A stretch of 64,000 bases of DNA from positions 124,001 through 188,000 of the forward strand of contig NCSJ02000041.1 in NCBI GenBank assembly GCA_002812745.2. Direction: 5' to 3'. A model generated the notes under the pieces. It did not search any database, had not been told where the DNA came from, and was given only the letters and a program-made list of their open reading frames with translations. The position numbers were made by a program, and so were the translations under genes. The DNA comes from Scytalidium lignicola. Taxonomy: Eukaryota > Ascomycota > Leotiomycetes. This document shows positions 33,807-45,736 of the stretch, one piece after another. Positions within the stretch are counted from its first letter, which is position 1; every line of letters starts with the position of its first letter.

Positions 33807-33842
33807 TGTACTGTACTGTACCGTACCGTACCGTACCGTACG
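33807..33842. repeat. Pentanucleotide repeat touching the Vsb1-like start codon
   Basis: On the + strand two CTGTA units then four CCGTA units run from 33807 to 33842; on the gene strand this reads as TACGG and TACAG units directly followed by the ATG. It lies in the 5' UTR, so length changes would alter the leader but not the protein. Confidence 0.85.
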
Positions 33843-35966
33843 TTACTTGCGACTATGACTTAAGCCTTCACCAGCAAAGGTGCTGCCAAAGCTCCTTTTT
33901 TTCTCCCTCCAGGCTGGTGGTGAGTAGATAAGGCCAACCGCAGAGAAAATGGCACATTGGAAAAATGATGGATGGATGGACGAATGACGAATGGCGAATG
34001 GCGAATGACGATCGCTGCAGGGAAGAGTTCATGCAGCTGAGCCAGAGCCTGGGTGCAGGTTTGGCTGCGGGGCGGGAGGGGAATAATTTTTTTTTCTTTC
34101 ACGCGCATTTCGTTTCCTGCTTTTCCTACTTGTCTGAACGGAGGCAGCCGAGCGCGCCCTCCTCTCACGCCTCACATGCCTCTCTCCCAGCCTTGCCCCC
34201 ATCTAGATTTGGTAGCAACCTCGTCTTCTTCATCATCTACAGTAGCTGTGCAACGGACTGCATTATGTATATATAAACACAAGCAAGAGCTGTCTTTCAA
34301 CACATTCAATGGTCTCTCCGAGCTTCTCGTAAAAGCTTCTCGTCTTCTTCCTTTTGGGTTTTGTTAATGTAAGGACGAAATAAATGCTACTGTACGCTGG
34401 CGAGAGCTCTCTTTTCTGGTCAAGTACCGATCGATTCGGGCTCCGCATTGGCGAATAGGATGTCCAGTGGCTGAAATGCCTATGCAACCACCCACCACGG
34501 TTCCATCGGATTTCCAAAAGAGATCGGGCACCCTGGAGCATATTAACACTGCACAGTATTATTGGACTGTACTCAGTACTGTACCGTGTAATTATACCAA
34601 CGGCTCTTCTGCAGTCAAACCTACAGTAGGAGTGTGTTGCAGCCCAGGTCCGGCGCATGGGGAAAGGCGTATCAACTCCCAGAACTGATGCACGCATCCA
34701 GAGCAGAAGCAGCTTTCTTACTTTTCTAGTCTTAATTATACTTCACCGCATGTGCACACATACACACAGACACTCATTAAGGTTCTAGTTGGATTTCAGG
34801 TCACGATCCATGGCCAAAATTTCCAGTTCGGTGTACAGTACATGGTGCCGCCTGTCTTTCAATAATATACGGTAGCGGGCACGCTGGATTTCGCAATNCC
34901 CCCCCAAGCACGTCTAGACCCATAGCTGTGATTATCACACCATCACCCTGTGGCCAGCATTGCGTCATCTCGTGAAAGGCCGTGAACATTTGATTTAAAT
35001 CCATACAGTACTGTACAGTTCAGTGTAGTACAATCAATTGACATCTGGAGAGTGACGTGCTCATTACAACATTTCTCAAGTTGTCGTATGGTATGAAAGG
35101 TGTTGTATGTATGTTTGTATCAACAACATCCACTTCGATGAACGGGTCTAGGTCAGCGGGACGGGAGACTCCAGGCCCTCGCCGGAGCCTTTTGGGTGGT
35201 GGGAGCGGGCCCCAGTCCACTACCACAACGACCTAACTGGGCGCTGGACCCCGCTCCGGTAACTAAATTACACCGCGGTGGCGCCTGTGAGATGCAAAAT
35301 CCGCCCCCGCCCTTTGCCTGGAGGCGAGAAAAATTGGCAGACACACGTGTAGCTTGTAGGCTGCAGATCAGCTCGATAAACCCTCCAACAGCAGCAACAA
35401 CTGCAAAAAAAAGCATGTGCCTTGCAAAATTTCCTTCCCTTCACATGATTGATTTTTATCCGGAGGGGGGGGTTTACGAATTCTCCGATGGCTTCGAGCT
35501 AGTATTATGCTTGCCAGCCGCGCAGAATCCAGGGGCACAGTTGCGTTGCGTTGCTTTCAACGCCATTTTTCTCCTCCCCAAGTTGCTCCCGTACGGCTCT
35601 CTCCTAAGCGTAATGTAACGACATGAGACAAAGGTCCTGCCAAAGTCTCCTCTGGATCGTAGATGATAGGCCCACCAAACCTCAACCCCGCCTCTACAAG
35701 TACGTACCATATCATGCTGGGGAAGCTGTCCGGTGCCGCGTGGTTACAGTATCGTACAGGGACGGTCGTGATGTGCCTGATTGAGAGGCACACTGGCACG
35801 CTATATCTCTGAACAGCCTAGGCTCAACCATAGGCTCCAATAAAAGTCTCCCTTCCCGATCCCCATGAGACTCTCCTCTCCTCTCCAACAAGCTCAAAGC
35901 TGTCCTGAAGAGCATCTCGGCTATTGCGCCGAGCTATATCACGATCTGCCCCTTGGCTAAGTCGGA
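33807..35966. other. 2.16-kb gap upstream of the SulP gene
   Basis: It holds the promoter and leader of the SulP gene and the 3' UTR of Psf1. Several TACTGTAC-type palindromes occur (34566-34584, 34831-34844, 35003-35032, about 35744-35758), with N at 34898 beside a C run. A cluster of short overlapping frames (33507-34697 and 35153-35915) has no conserved motif. No tRNA or snRNA recognised. Confidence 0.5.
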
Positions 35967-36868
35967 TCAGGTGAGCTTTTGCAGATACCCCTGTGCAATG
36001 AGCCGTTCCACATCTCCTTGACGGACATACAATTGCGAGTCCTTGGTAAGATTGATAGCACTAATCCATCCATCCATTCACGTCAGTACCAATACCCACG
36101 CCGTAGTCGCAATCGTAAGGATCTTTTTTTGAAAAGGAGAAGAAAAAAAGAAGNAAAAAAACGACTTACCCGTATTCTGTCTGGATCTCCCCAGCATCCT
36201 TCAGCACCCTCACATCAATAAACAGATCCCGCGGAGGCTGCAGACTCCCCGTCAAGTCAATATCCGTCCACTGGCCCTTATACGCCGACAGCAGATCACT
36301 ATACTGCCGTACATACTCCTCCTCCTCCGGACTCAAGCTACTACTACTCCCCTCCAGACTTCCCAAATCCGTACTACTACTACTACTAACACCACCTCCT
36401 CCTCCTCCTCCTCCTCCTCCCTCCCCGGTGGTACTCCTCATCTGCTGTTGCTGCTGCTGCTGTGCCGCCAACTCCAACACATCCGTCCCATTCCAGATCA
36501 TCTCCTCGAGCTTATCCGTTCTCGTGCGGTGGTACGCGAGCAAACAGCGCTTGTTGCGACGCATGCAGAGGTGGTCGACGAGGAGCGTGCAGGCCATGGC
36601 CGGATCGGCTGCTGGATCGAAGGAGCCGTTGTAGGATTGGAGGAGATTCGAGACGTCTTTGTCTAACTCTCGCACTTCTCGCGTTACGGCGCGGACCATT
36701 TCGGTTTGGTATGGAGGGAGGTGTTCGAGTTTTTGAGTCCGTTTTGCATGTTGCACCTGTGTGGGGGGGAGGGAAGAAGATTGTCAACTTTTTGTATTGC
36801 GGAGTTGAAAAGGGAAATTGAGCGGGGGGGTTGTTTCTTACAAGCTTGTTCCCTAAATCTCCGTACAT
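35967..36868 (-). CDS. PSF1: GINS complex subunit Psf1
   Basis: Three exons, 36868..36842, 36756..36170 and 36060..35967; introns of 85 and 109 bp; 235 residues. Exon 1 gives MYGDLGNKL and joins VQHAKRTQKLEHLPPYQTEMVRAVTREV. The A-domain continues with MRRNKRCLLAYHRTRTDKLEEMIW. The C-terminal B-domain reads RDLFIDVRVLKDAGEIQTEYG|AINLTKDSQLYVRQGDVERLI and ends QKLT; the last exon lies beyond an intron that contains N at 36154. Between the domains is a low-complexity insert: Gln7 (about 108-114), Gly10 (about 122-131) and two Ser runs. GINS joins Cdc45 and MCM in the replicative helicase. Coding-strand composition changes from C-rich to G-rich near 36500. Confidence 0.94.
36392..36422. repeat. 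CCT triplet repeat encoding the Psf1 glycine run
   Basis: About nine CCT units on the + strand (GGA/GAG on the coding strand) inside exon 2 of Psf1. It lies next to a CTG-type repeat coding for glutamine and CTA units coding for serine. Confidence 0.85.
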
Positions 36869-37733
36869 TTTTTTTAAAAAAAGNTTATAGTTTTTTTTTT
36901 TCAGGAAGATGAGTTTGACCTCCTCTCCAAGTATTTTCGGAAAGTTGTTTTTTCTTCTTTGTTCAGCCTTGTAGTTTAAAGTTTCAGGATAAAGGACAAG
37001 GGGGGCTGTTGAGAAGAATAATTAACACGCGCCGGACGCCTGGAGTTTTTGAGACAACGCGACGAGTAGCGCGCGTGTCTAGAAATAGAAACATGTCAAA
37101 AGGATGCCCATGCCTCCAAAGTCCCGGAATTACGTAACGTCTAATTATTTAGTTATCAGATCCGCAAAACATTATTTCAACGACATTTGTTCAGGGATCT
37201 ATTCAATTTGGAGCTGGTCGTATACATCTAGTTTCGCGATCGATATATTTTCATTAGTGATGGAAGAGTTTTAAAGTGGTATAATATTATAAGTAGAGAT
37301 ATTCTTCAATATTGGACTACTTCCACCCTTCAATGCATCGGAATGACCGACCTTTTCAGACAGCATCCCACAAGATTACTAATGTATATGTAATGACCCA
37401 ATGCCCCTCTCAGTAGTTCAGTTTGATCTAGTTAAACTAAGACTAAGAATTTGTCTTTACATTAAGAAACTCCTGGCTCTATGTATCTATCTTCTGGTCT
37501 GCACTACTAATCTCAAGGAAAATACATGGTATCATTAATGCCATGGATAACAAATTCTTTAAATCCCAGGGAAAGCCATGTCTAATATTCCAAACACCGT
37601 TGTACCAAAATATGCATCTAATCCTTCCGTCGAACCATTCTATTGAGTCCTTCTAACGTCTGATGCAAATATCATTCAAAATCATTCCGTTTACTCATAC
37701 GTCGTGGCAATGAAGCTTTCATTGACTTCTTCA
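36869..37733. other. Gap between Psf1 and the HMG-box gene
   Basis: 865 bp with the Psf1 promoter (N at 36884 among A and T runs) and the 3' UTR of the HMG-box gene. AT-rich; no gene seen. Confidence 0.5.
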
Positions 37734-39334
37734 TCATGATTCGTTAAGGTATCTCTGGAGTTCTCTGGCTCCCTCTGCGGATTCAACGCCCCAAACCTCC
37801 TCATGGAGATGTGTGGTATCCATTGTTTCACCATCATAGTATGCAGACATATCATACATAGTCGAATCCAGTCCATACTGTCTGTACCAGTGTTTGTTAT
37901 CATCTTGAAGTCCATCATAGTACAGACCGTCTGCAGGAGAGTGGTTGGGATTGAATTCTCCTGGGTTTTGCTGCATAAGCGAGGGATCAATTGATTGACT
38001 AGCTTCTTCAGATGGTTGCATTATATCATAGTCTTGACCGCCAGGAAGCCCGAGGTAATCCATCCCGGTCATCAATTGTATCTCGGATCCCGATGGCCCA
38101 GATGGTCCAGCTGCTCTTCGGATGATAACATCTTCATATGAAGGATGGGCAGGGTTTCTGTGGATGACCTGCTGATAATACTGTCCTTGTTCTAGCTCGG
38201 CTTCATTGTAAGGTGTTGGGTATGGCTGGCCTGGATAAATATCCTCATATCTGGATGACTTGTCTAGCCTTTGGTTGGGGGTTGTGGAACCAACTCTCAA
38301 GTCTGGAAAAGTGGATACCTCTCTAGAGTATGGCGTGCATGTAGAAGATGCTGGGGTATAACTCGAATCCGTCGCTTGCCTCGTGGTACTTCCGTAGTTA
38401 GTACCTTCAAGATCAGATTCTTCAGAACCATCTCCAGCTGTTTTACGTCTTGCCACCTTCTCATTTCCGGCTTTTGAAGGGGAGAACTTATACTCCGGAT
38501 GTGCAAGTTGGTGATTTTCTCGCTCCATCCTTGCCCACTCATGAAATCGCTCCTTGACATCTTCCGATTCTAGGTCCCAGCTCTGACCACACATTTTCGA
38601 AATAGTTTGGTGATTGTTTTCAGAGCAGAGAGCTTGATAGGCCTTGCGATATAACATAAAACAGTTCATTGGACGCTTGACTTTCCCGGGGTTCTTTCCC
38701 GTTTTTATTTCTTGGTGTCTTACGGAGGCTGATCTGTTGACCCATGACTCCATATCAGCTATTATGGCTTGTTCTCTTCCTTTGGCTAATCTGCTGTAAG
38801 GTGTTTCAAGTCTTGCACCGTCCTTATCAGTTTTGCTTTTATTCTTTTGGGGTTTTCTTGGCTTTGCTATTCTCGCTCGTGCTGGGGCCTTTGACCTCTC
38901 CTTTGGCTGGCTTGTCTCGGCTCTTCGATTTAGTAAGCCGCTCCGTGTGCCGTCATTAGAAGATGGTGTTGGTGAACCAGGAGGGGGTGTATCATATTGG
39001 TCATAGGTTGGAGTTGGATGTGATCCTCCGAAGTCATCCTACAATTTCATCAGCCTCTCCTTAAAATTACTCAGAAGAATTCACTTACATATTGGATATC
39101 TAAGCCCGAATCATGATACTGATGATGTTGGTAAAATCTGGCTGGTTGAGTATATTGCGGGTATGGAATGCTGTGTTGAGGTATCGGCGAATTATAGGCG
39201 GAATGTAGGTGTACCCCTTCATCTGTCATGTATTGGTCTTGTGGAATTAGATGATTTGTGTTATGATCAACAATGTGCTGTACTCCACGACGATAAAGAT
39301 TGCTTTGGCGTTGAGGAAGCGGGGAATGTGCCAT
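37734..39334 (-). CDS. HMG-box protein, likely transcription factor
   Basis: Two exons, 39334..39089 and 39038..37734, with a 50-bp intron; 516 residues. Exon 1 (from MAHSPLPQRQ) is rich in His, Gln, Pro and Tyr. The splice joins LDIQY to DDFGGSHPTP. A basic stretch (about 120-160; PARARIAKPRKPQKNKSK) precedes the HMG box at about 202-267: KVKRPMNCFMLYRKAYQ, QTISKMCGQSWDLES, VKERFHEWARMERENHQ and YKFSPSK. The rest is Tyr/Pro/Asp-rich, suggesting an activation region. The box differs from the MATA-type HMG of MAT1-2-1, and mating-locus neighbours such as SLA2 or APN2 are absent, so I do not call it a mating-type gene. Targets unknown. Confidence 0.9.
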
Positions 39335-42122
39335 CTTTGGTATCACAACACCAAACTGAATAGATTGGAAGTGAAGGTGAAGGCTATCCTTTCGATTGAA
39401 TCAAGAGGTATTCTCTCTATGTATTAGTTGCTAGGATAGTGTTTGATACCCCCCAAAGCTGCGGTTCTGGTCAACTACTGATACCCGCAAAGGTTTCAGT
39501 AGAGGCTGTGCAGTATTCAGTGTGTATGGTGTCTGCTAATGAACTGCACTAGAATCGTTCCAGAAGCAGGTCGAAGAAGCNAAACGTTTTGGAGGAGTTC
39601 GATAAAGCTTCTGGATGGGATAATGAGTGACAGTTACTTATTTGGAGTTCCAGGGACTTTTAGGTTGTAGTGTCCGTTTTGAACCAAGCAGGAAGGGCTG
39701 GCACCTGCGTTTCCAGACTGTGCAGAACGGTACTGAAATGTCTTGGACGAACGTCTCGCAAGAGCCCGCCTGCAGCACCACTAGTCCTGTCTGTTGGAAG
39801 TGTGCTCTGGACCACAGTGGTTGGCGAGTGAGGTGCAAGTACCCAGCAGCTAACCTTTGACAACCGTTCAGAATATCCTAATCAAACAACGTCTTCTCTT
39901 TTTGCATAGAGGATCTGAGAAATAAAAGGTAAATGATCGTGGATTCCAAGATGGTGGCAGTGTGAGGTATGCTTGTTTCTTGTACTTTAAGATATGTCAA
40001 GGAGATCGAGCTGACTTAAAGCATCGAAGGACAAGAGCCTCAGGATGGTTCACTAGCCTGGTGGTTTTGGTAAGGCGACCCCGAAAAGTATTTCTATTCG
40101 TTCGAGTAATTCTTCAATCCAAATTTAGGTAAGAAGGCTAGGTGTAAAGAAGCTTCTTCTGGAACGAAGTCAAAGCAGCTTTCACAACCCAGGTAGGCTC
40201 TTTGTGTCCGATATAACTGCTTTATTTATAAACACATCTAAATCCTACAACAATGTGGGGAGGATGACCTATTCTGTGCCAGGCTGGAAATATTTCCCAA
40301 ACACGGTGACTGGAATTCTGTTGAAGTGGATCTACCCACCTCTTCTGCTGCTTGGGTGAAGCAAGACAGCGTTGATATTGGCTCTCCTGGAGACCTGGCT
40401 CTTGGTACCAAACTGCAAGACTGGTTTCCAAAATGGTATTTCATCTGCTACGGAAGGATCCCCGACTACTTCATGTACATCATGAGCAGACATTCCTGAC
40501 AGGGGCTCTTGGGTAGTCTCGCGGCTGCGCTGAGACACATGTGCACTATGCGATGTATGGATGTTGACAGGTTGCTCCTGACACTAAGGATGGATCATCA
40601 TAGCCACCGCCCTACACACAAGTCTGTAATCGCTCTCTCAACGTGGAAAATATGGTTGCAATGATATCGTCCCTAGCCACGTTAGAGAGCTCTCCAACGT
40701 CACCAACTACTGTATGGCTCTCGCTCTGGCGATGGCAAGGGGACCATTCTGTGGATAAATTTACCGTGCCTTGCTTCCTGCGGCATGCTGCATGCTGATT
40801 CCGGCAGGGTGATAAATGAGCCGGCCCAAACGGAAGGCGGCATGAGCAAAGTTGAACTCCTCTCATCGCCACACCACCTTTTCGGTAGCCAATGTTACCT
40901 CTTCTAGGGATTGCCGCAGACATTCCCTACCAGCAAGATCCAGAGATACTGTTTGTTTATGGGGGCGAGATGGCCAGGACAAGATGAGGCATGCATGACA
41001 GGTCGTAATGACGAGCATTTCTCTGCACGACAGCACGCATGGAACGCACCAAGAACATGCGTAGAAGAGGTTATCTGGAAACGGTTTCGCTGATGAGTGA
41101 CTCTCTCATTTTCAAACCCCTCTCACCGGATGTCTTCCGGTTGCCGCGAGCACTTCAGCCGCCGATTTGATCATCGAAAATATGGCAGTCCCTAGGGAGA
41201 TGGGATTCGTCAAGCGTGGTTGAGCAAGGATGGTGGTATTCAGTCCCATCCCATCCCAAGTTCCCGTAACACCAAGACCGTTCTTGTCTGTTGGATTCCA
41301 GCCAATCAGACTTTGACAGGAGAGATGCCCCCTGGCCAAGACAACGGTTCGTTTACCTGTGTACGACCTCTCATTGAAGCTGGCGGTTCGGAATTCTACC
41401 CCAGAGACACCCAGTGTGTGTCTCGCACTGACCGCCTCATTTGACGTTGCGAGGAGCGGACGATGCTCCGTAATATCTCAGGTAGTATCGCAATCCTTCA
41501 GATCACTGGCTCTTTGCTCTGGATTTGTCGTTTAAGATAAGGGGTGAAGTTTGCAGCTACGCGGCTTGTTTGGCAGGAAGGGAAGCAGTCCTTTGATCGC
41601 GTCAAGATCGCCTATAGCCTTGCGGTGAGGCGCCAGAGCTTGTTCAGCGCTCAAACGAGAGATCTCGACTCAGCAACAAAGAGTCATTGAGCGCCTTCAC
41701 TTCAACACACGTGCAAAAGGGCCGAAGGAAACCGATCCTTCTTCCTACAGTCATTAATGCCATCTTCCAATGGATGGGTTAGTATCGCACGTGATTATTA
41801 AAGTGTGTGTAGACTAAATGTTTGGATGTTACACGGCTGATGATCCCCATTCCCCCTTGCGCCGGAATCCAAATTCTATCGCCCCATCCCAGAAAGATGC
41901 AACCAATCCGCAAAACCCCATGCAAACCATGCGATATCAACCAACCCAACTGCGCCAAGCTTCAAAATCCCTAATTGACCATATTCCAAAAAAGAAATAA
42001 CCCCCTTTCCGATCTGGGGCCTCAAAAGGGCTTCTAGAAGGTGTGATGACCTTCTAGCGTCATGCAGCATGCTCTAAATGTAGGGTCGCACGCAAATCAA
42101 GGGCTGTGCCACAAGCACAATA
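39335..42122. other. 2.8-kb gap without a recognisable gene
   Basis: It should include the promoter/leader of the HMG-box gene and the 3' UTR of the DDT/PHD gene. The frames inside (39627-39860, 40612-40923, 41220-41444, 41818-42000) are short, overlap frames on the other strand and show no motif. Composition is not AT-rich, so it does not look like RIP-degraded transposon DNA. N at 39581. A long noncoding transcript or long 5' leader is possible. Confidence 0.45.
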
Positions 42123-44833
42123 TCAAGAGCCAACATTTTGACCAAACTGTCGGGTTCGGTCTGGCTCCATCGGCTTCACGGGCGGGGTCAGGTTCTGCAT
42201 CTGCGGACTCGGCGACAAAGAAGCAACCGGTGGCAGTACGGAAGGTGTGGAATTTTCGACATTCCCATTCGCCGTTGATGGCCGTGGTGGAGAGTGCTTT
42301 GTGGGTGACAAGCCAGTGATCGGCGGAGGCAGGGCTGAAGCGTGCACAGAGTCGCCATGAGAATTCGAAGAGAGCGCATCAATACCCGAGGATGGCGGGG
42401 CCTTTGAAACTTCTGTCGATGGATGCGAATTCATAGCAGGGCTGCCACTTACTTGAAAATGCCCCATCATATTGTTCTTGCTTACTGGAGTGAGCATGGG
42501 GGTACCAACGAGAGGTGACGGCATGTTTATCGAGCTACGCCGGTGGCTATCATCATGTTGCATATTTCGGGAAGTATTCGATGCCTGAGGTGACTGGGGT
42601 ATTCCATGGCTGACTGAATTAGGAGTTTGCGCATCTTCTTTTGGAGGTTGTCCATCAACGAGCTTTGGCGTGTCTCCTACATGCTGCTGCGCGTGAACTG
42701 AATTTGGCTGCATCCGATATGGTTCCGGAGTCAACCCATTGGCAGATGAATAGGGACGAGACTGAACTGGTGGTGGAAGACTCATAGGACTCTCAGGATG
42801 TGGCGAAGAGAAAGCATGCGCGCTTCCTGGCCTTACAGTACTTAATGGCGGAGCCGAGGGGCTTTGGCCATTACCGTAGGGCGAAATCCTTGGACCGTTT
42901 GCTGATCCCGGATAGAAATTAGATTCTGTCTTCTTATCCAACCCAGTTGCTTGGGCGAAAGGGACAGCCTGTGGAGATGACTGGTGTCTATTACTGGCAG
43001 GATAGAATGTGTATGTCTTCGGAAGACCCGTGTGATTTGACTGGGGTTGTTGAGACGGGCTCTGGATATCCGAGCTCCTATCTGCCATCGACTGGACTGC
43101 TGCATAGGAACCATTCTGTTTTGGTGTGATTGCTGAAGACGATGAGGAAGGTCGGATTTTTATTTTGATGGGTGGGTGGTTCTTAGCCCGTTCTGCATCT
43201 TCAGCGCGACGTTTGCAGGTGGTGCAAATGAAGTGGAAATCGTCCCGCTCGGCTTCAGCTTGACTAACTCCTACACATTTGCTGTGTTGCCAAATATTGC
43301 ATTTTTCACAGGAAATACTGTGAGTCCCATCATCAATCTTTCCATAGGCACCGCAGATACAATCAAAGACCCAGTCATCCTCCTCTGCAAGCTCCTCAAG
43401 GGCCTGCTTCTTCTTTTCAATTTCGGCTTTCAGATGGCGTTCTGACATACGGGCTTCGCCAGTCTCGAGTTTTTTGCTGTCCTCTGAAAGATTTGCCAGC
43501 TCTTCTTCATGGAGAATACGTCGAGCCTCCCTCTCTTTCAACCTCTGCTCCCGAGTCATCATTCGTGACTCTCGTTCTTTTTCTAACTTCAGCCATTTTT
43601 CTTGCTCCTTCTTAGCCATCGCCAATTCTGCTTGCTTCTTTCGTTCAGCCTCCCGAGCTTCTTCCTCGTGCTTTTGTAATTCGTGTTTGTGTGCTATTCT
43701 ACTAGACCGCTTTGCTGTAGCTAATCTTGATAGATTCAACAGTTCTCGCTCCTTCTGTGCAGCCTTTCGTTTCTGAGCCTCCTCTTGCTTTTCTAAAATT
43801 GGCAGTAAATCCTCAGTGATCCTTTGACGTAGGGTCTTTTCGTTGGGATCTCTAGTTTTTGCAATCGACGCCAGAAAATTGTTCAGTTCGTCTAAGGTAA
43901 CAGCTATGCATTCCCAAGTCATGCCACCGAATCCATCCTCTTCTTTTTGGACGACTTCAATAGCACTAGTTTCATCAACATCTTCTGCAGGCTCCGCCTC
44001 GCTTTCAGTAGACTCAACGATCCTTCTTCGTCTGCTAGCTCTAGCAGCTGCTTTGTATTTCTTAGAGTTCTTCTTTAGTTTCGGCGGTGGTGGTGGAGGT
44101 GGTGGAGGGTCGGTCCGTCGGTATAGTCTGTTATCATCCAGCACAAAATATGTACGGTCTTCAGCATCCCACCCGAATGGCTCAATTCGCCACATGGTCT
44201 GCTCGCTGTCCTTCTGTTCATCCATCCTCTCACGGATCCTGTCCGGATTTACCATTGTCCATTGTGTCAACTGCTGTAGAACTCTAATCTAATATCACAT
44301 AAGACTAAGGTAATTAAGTAATAAAGATGGGGCTAACCTTTGTAAATATGTCGAAATCGGTGAACTTCTGAGGCTCTTCCTCTTCCCCAAAAGGGTTTCG
44401 CTCTGGTGCTTTGGCCATATACTGCCTTCGCGTATATTCATCAAATATCTCGGGTCTTAGCAAAGATTAGAATGATGTCTCTAATTGGATTGAAGCAACC
44501 TACGTGAGACCTCTATGTGAAGAAACAAACTTCAAGAGAGCCAGGCCAATCTCGTGGAGGACTGTGGATTGTGGTTTGAGGCATTCCATCTCTAATTCCT
44601 AGATTCCCAAGAATAAGTATGACGTCCGTTCCAGAACCAGGGAACATCATGATGATGCGCCAACTTACTTCGACGTCGATATTCTCGTCAATTTTCACGG
44701 CACGACCAAAGATGAAAATCCATTGTGCAAGATTCGCAAACTCCCACATGTTTCGAATGCGCTCAAGCAGAGAAGGTTCATGAGGAGGATCTACAGCCTC
44801 CATCTCCTGGCGGCCTCGCTTCCTGGCAACCAT
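42123..44833 (-). CDS. DDT/WHIM/PHD-finger chromatin protein (RSF1-like)
   Basis: Four exons, 44833..44669, 44598..44504, 44455..44338 and 44288..42123; 847 residues. The N-terminus resembles a DDT/WHIM module: FANLAQWIFIFGRAVKID, VLHEIGLALLKFVSSHRGL|TPEIFDEY, IRVLQQLTQW and the WHIM-like MWRIEPFGWDAEDRTYFVLDD..LYR, then WECIAVTLDELNNFLASI. A nine-proline run lies at about 187-195. A long charged coiled coil (287-427) precedes a PHD finger at 435-485 (CIC..CEKCNIWQHSKC..CTTC). The last 350 residues are Ser/Pro/Gln-rich. Human RSF1 has the same order and pairs with ISWI, so a role in a remodelling complex is inferred. The start at 44833 (MVARKRGR) is preceded by an in-frame TAG that could instead be an acceptor of an unseen 5' exon. 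Confidence 0.88.
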
Positions 44834-45736
44834 GCCTGCGAGCAGCTGGTCCAAACACTACGAAAAGCTTCGCTATTATCGAATGGAGAAGTAGTAATAG
44901 CTATTAGAAAACAAAGGAATGCTATCAAATGAGAAGGCAAGGACAGTAAACCACTGTTATGGACGCGGGGTGGTGCGAAAGACACAAGTTCCTGGTCAGG
45001 AAGCGTTCAAATGAATGGCCCAAAAAATCAACGCGATTCACGCAACGCGCAGGAGATTTCGTTTGCCTCATTTTATTATCACGTGATTAGATATCATCCT
45101 CGCCGCAAANTTTGCAGCCTGATATATAAGGCGTAAGTTACTATTAATCCCCCTAGACTCCCGGCAAGTCCGATCCACAACGGCGCGTCAGCACCAGCTC
45201 TTCCATGTTTCACTCTATTGGAATCTATTGGGAGGACAAATTGCAATATTTTCGTATGTTGAAGGAATGTCCGGCCTTCCCAAGAGTACTCGAGACACGT
45301 TATACTATATAGGAAAATATAATCAACTTTTAAAGCTAATTTGATATGTCACTGCTTCATTCCTATTCTTGTGACTTTCACTCCGTACACGCTAAAAATT
45401 GGCTGCGGGAGGCAGGGGTTGTTCTGCAAGGACCTGCTGCGCTGCGGCAGCTGAAGTACGTTACACGTTTGAAGGAGTAAGCTCACAGGAAATCAACAAG
45501 AGTATTCTACAAAAAATTAAGAGAAATGCTTCCTTATAGAGAGAGCGGATAAGTGATATGTTAAGACTTGCTATCAGTGTGAAAAGCGCTCACGCTCAAT
45601 GATGATTACGAGTCCCGACCGGAATACGAGCTGCACTGCCCTACTTTTAAGAGACCCCAATTGTGAACTCTCACGACGGCTTTGGCAGATACAACCACTA
45701 CATACAATACCCTTCCGATCATTGGCATAGGTCACA
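44834..45736. promoter_or_regulatory. Divergent promoter region, PHD gene (-) / Cch1 (+)
   Basis: 903 bp between opposing starts, with N at 45110. No element beyond scattered AT-rich stretches can be supported. Confidence 0.45.

Noticed and set aside
33507..34697. Dense short frames upstream of the Vsb1-like gene
   Set aside because: Several reflect the antisense of exon 1 and the pentamer repeat; none has a recognisable protein feature.
37734..39334. Mating-type (MAT1-2-1) gene
   Set aside because: The HMG box is not of the MATA type I know from MAT1-2-1, and no SLA2, APN2 or other MAT-locus neighbour is present.
39335..42122. Degenerate transposon
   Set aside because: No AT-rich RIP-like decay, terminal repeats or transposase fragments were seen.
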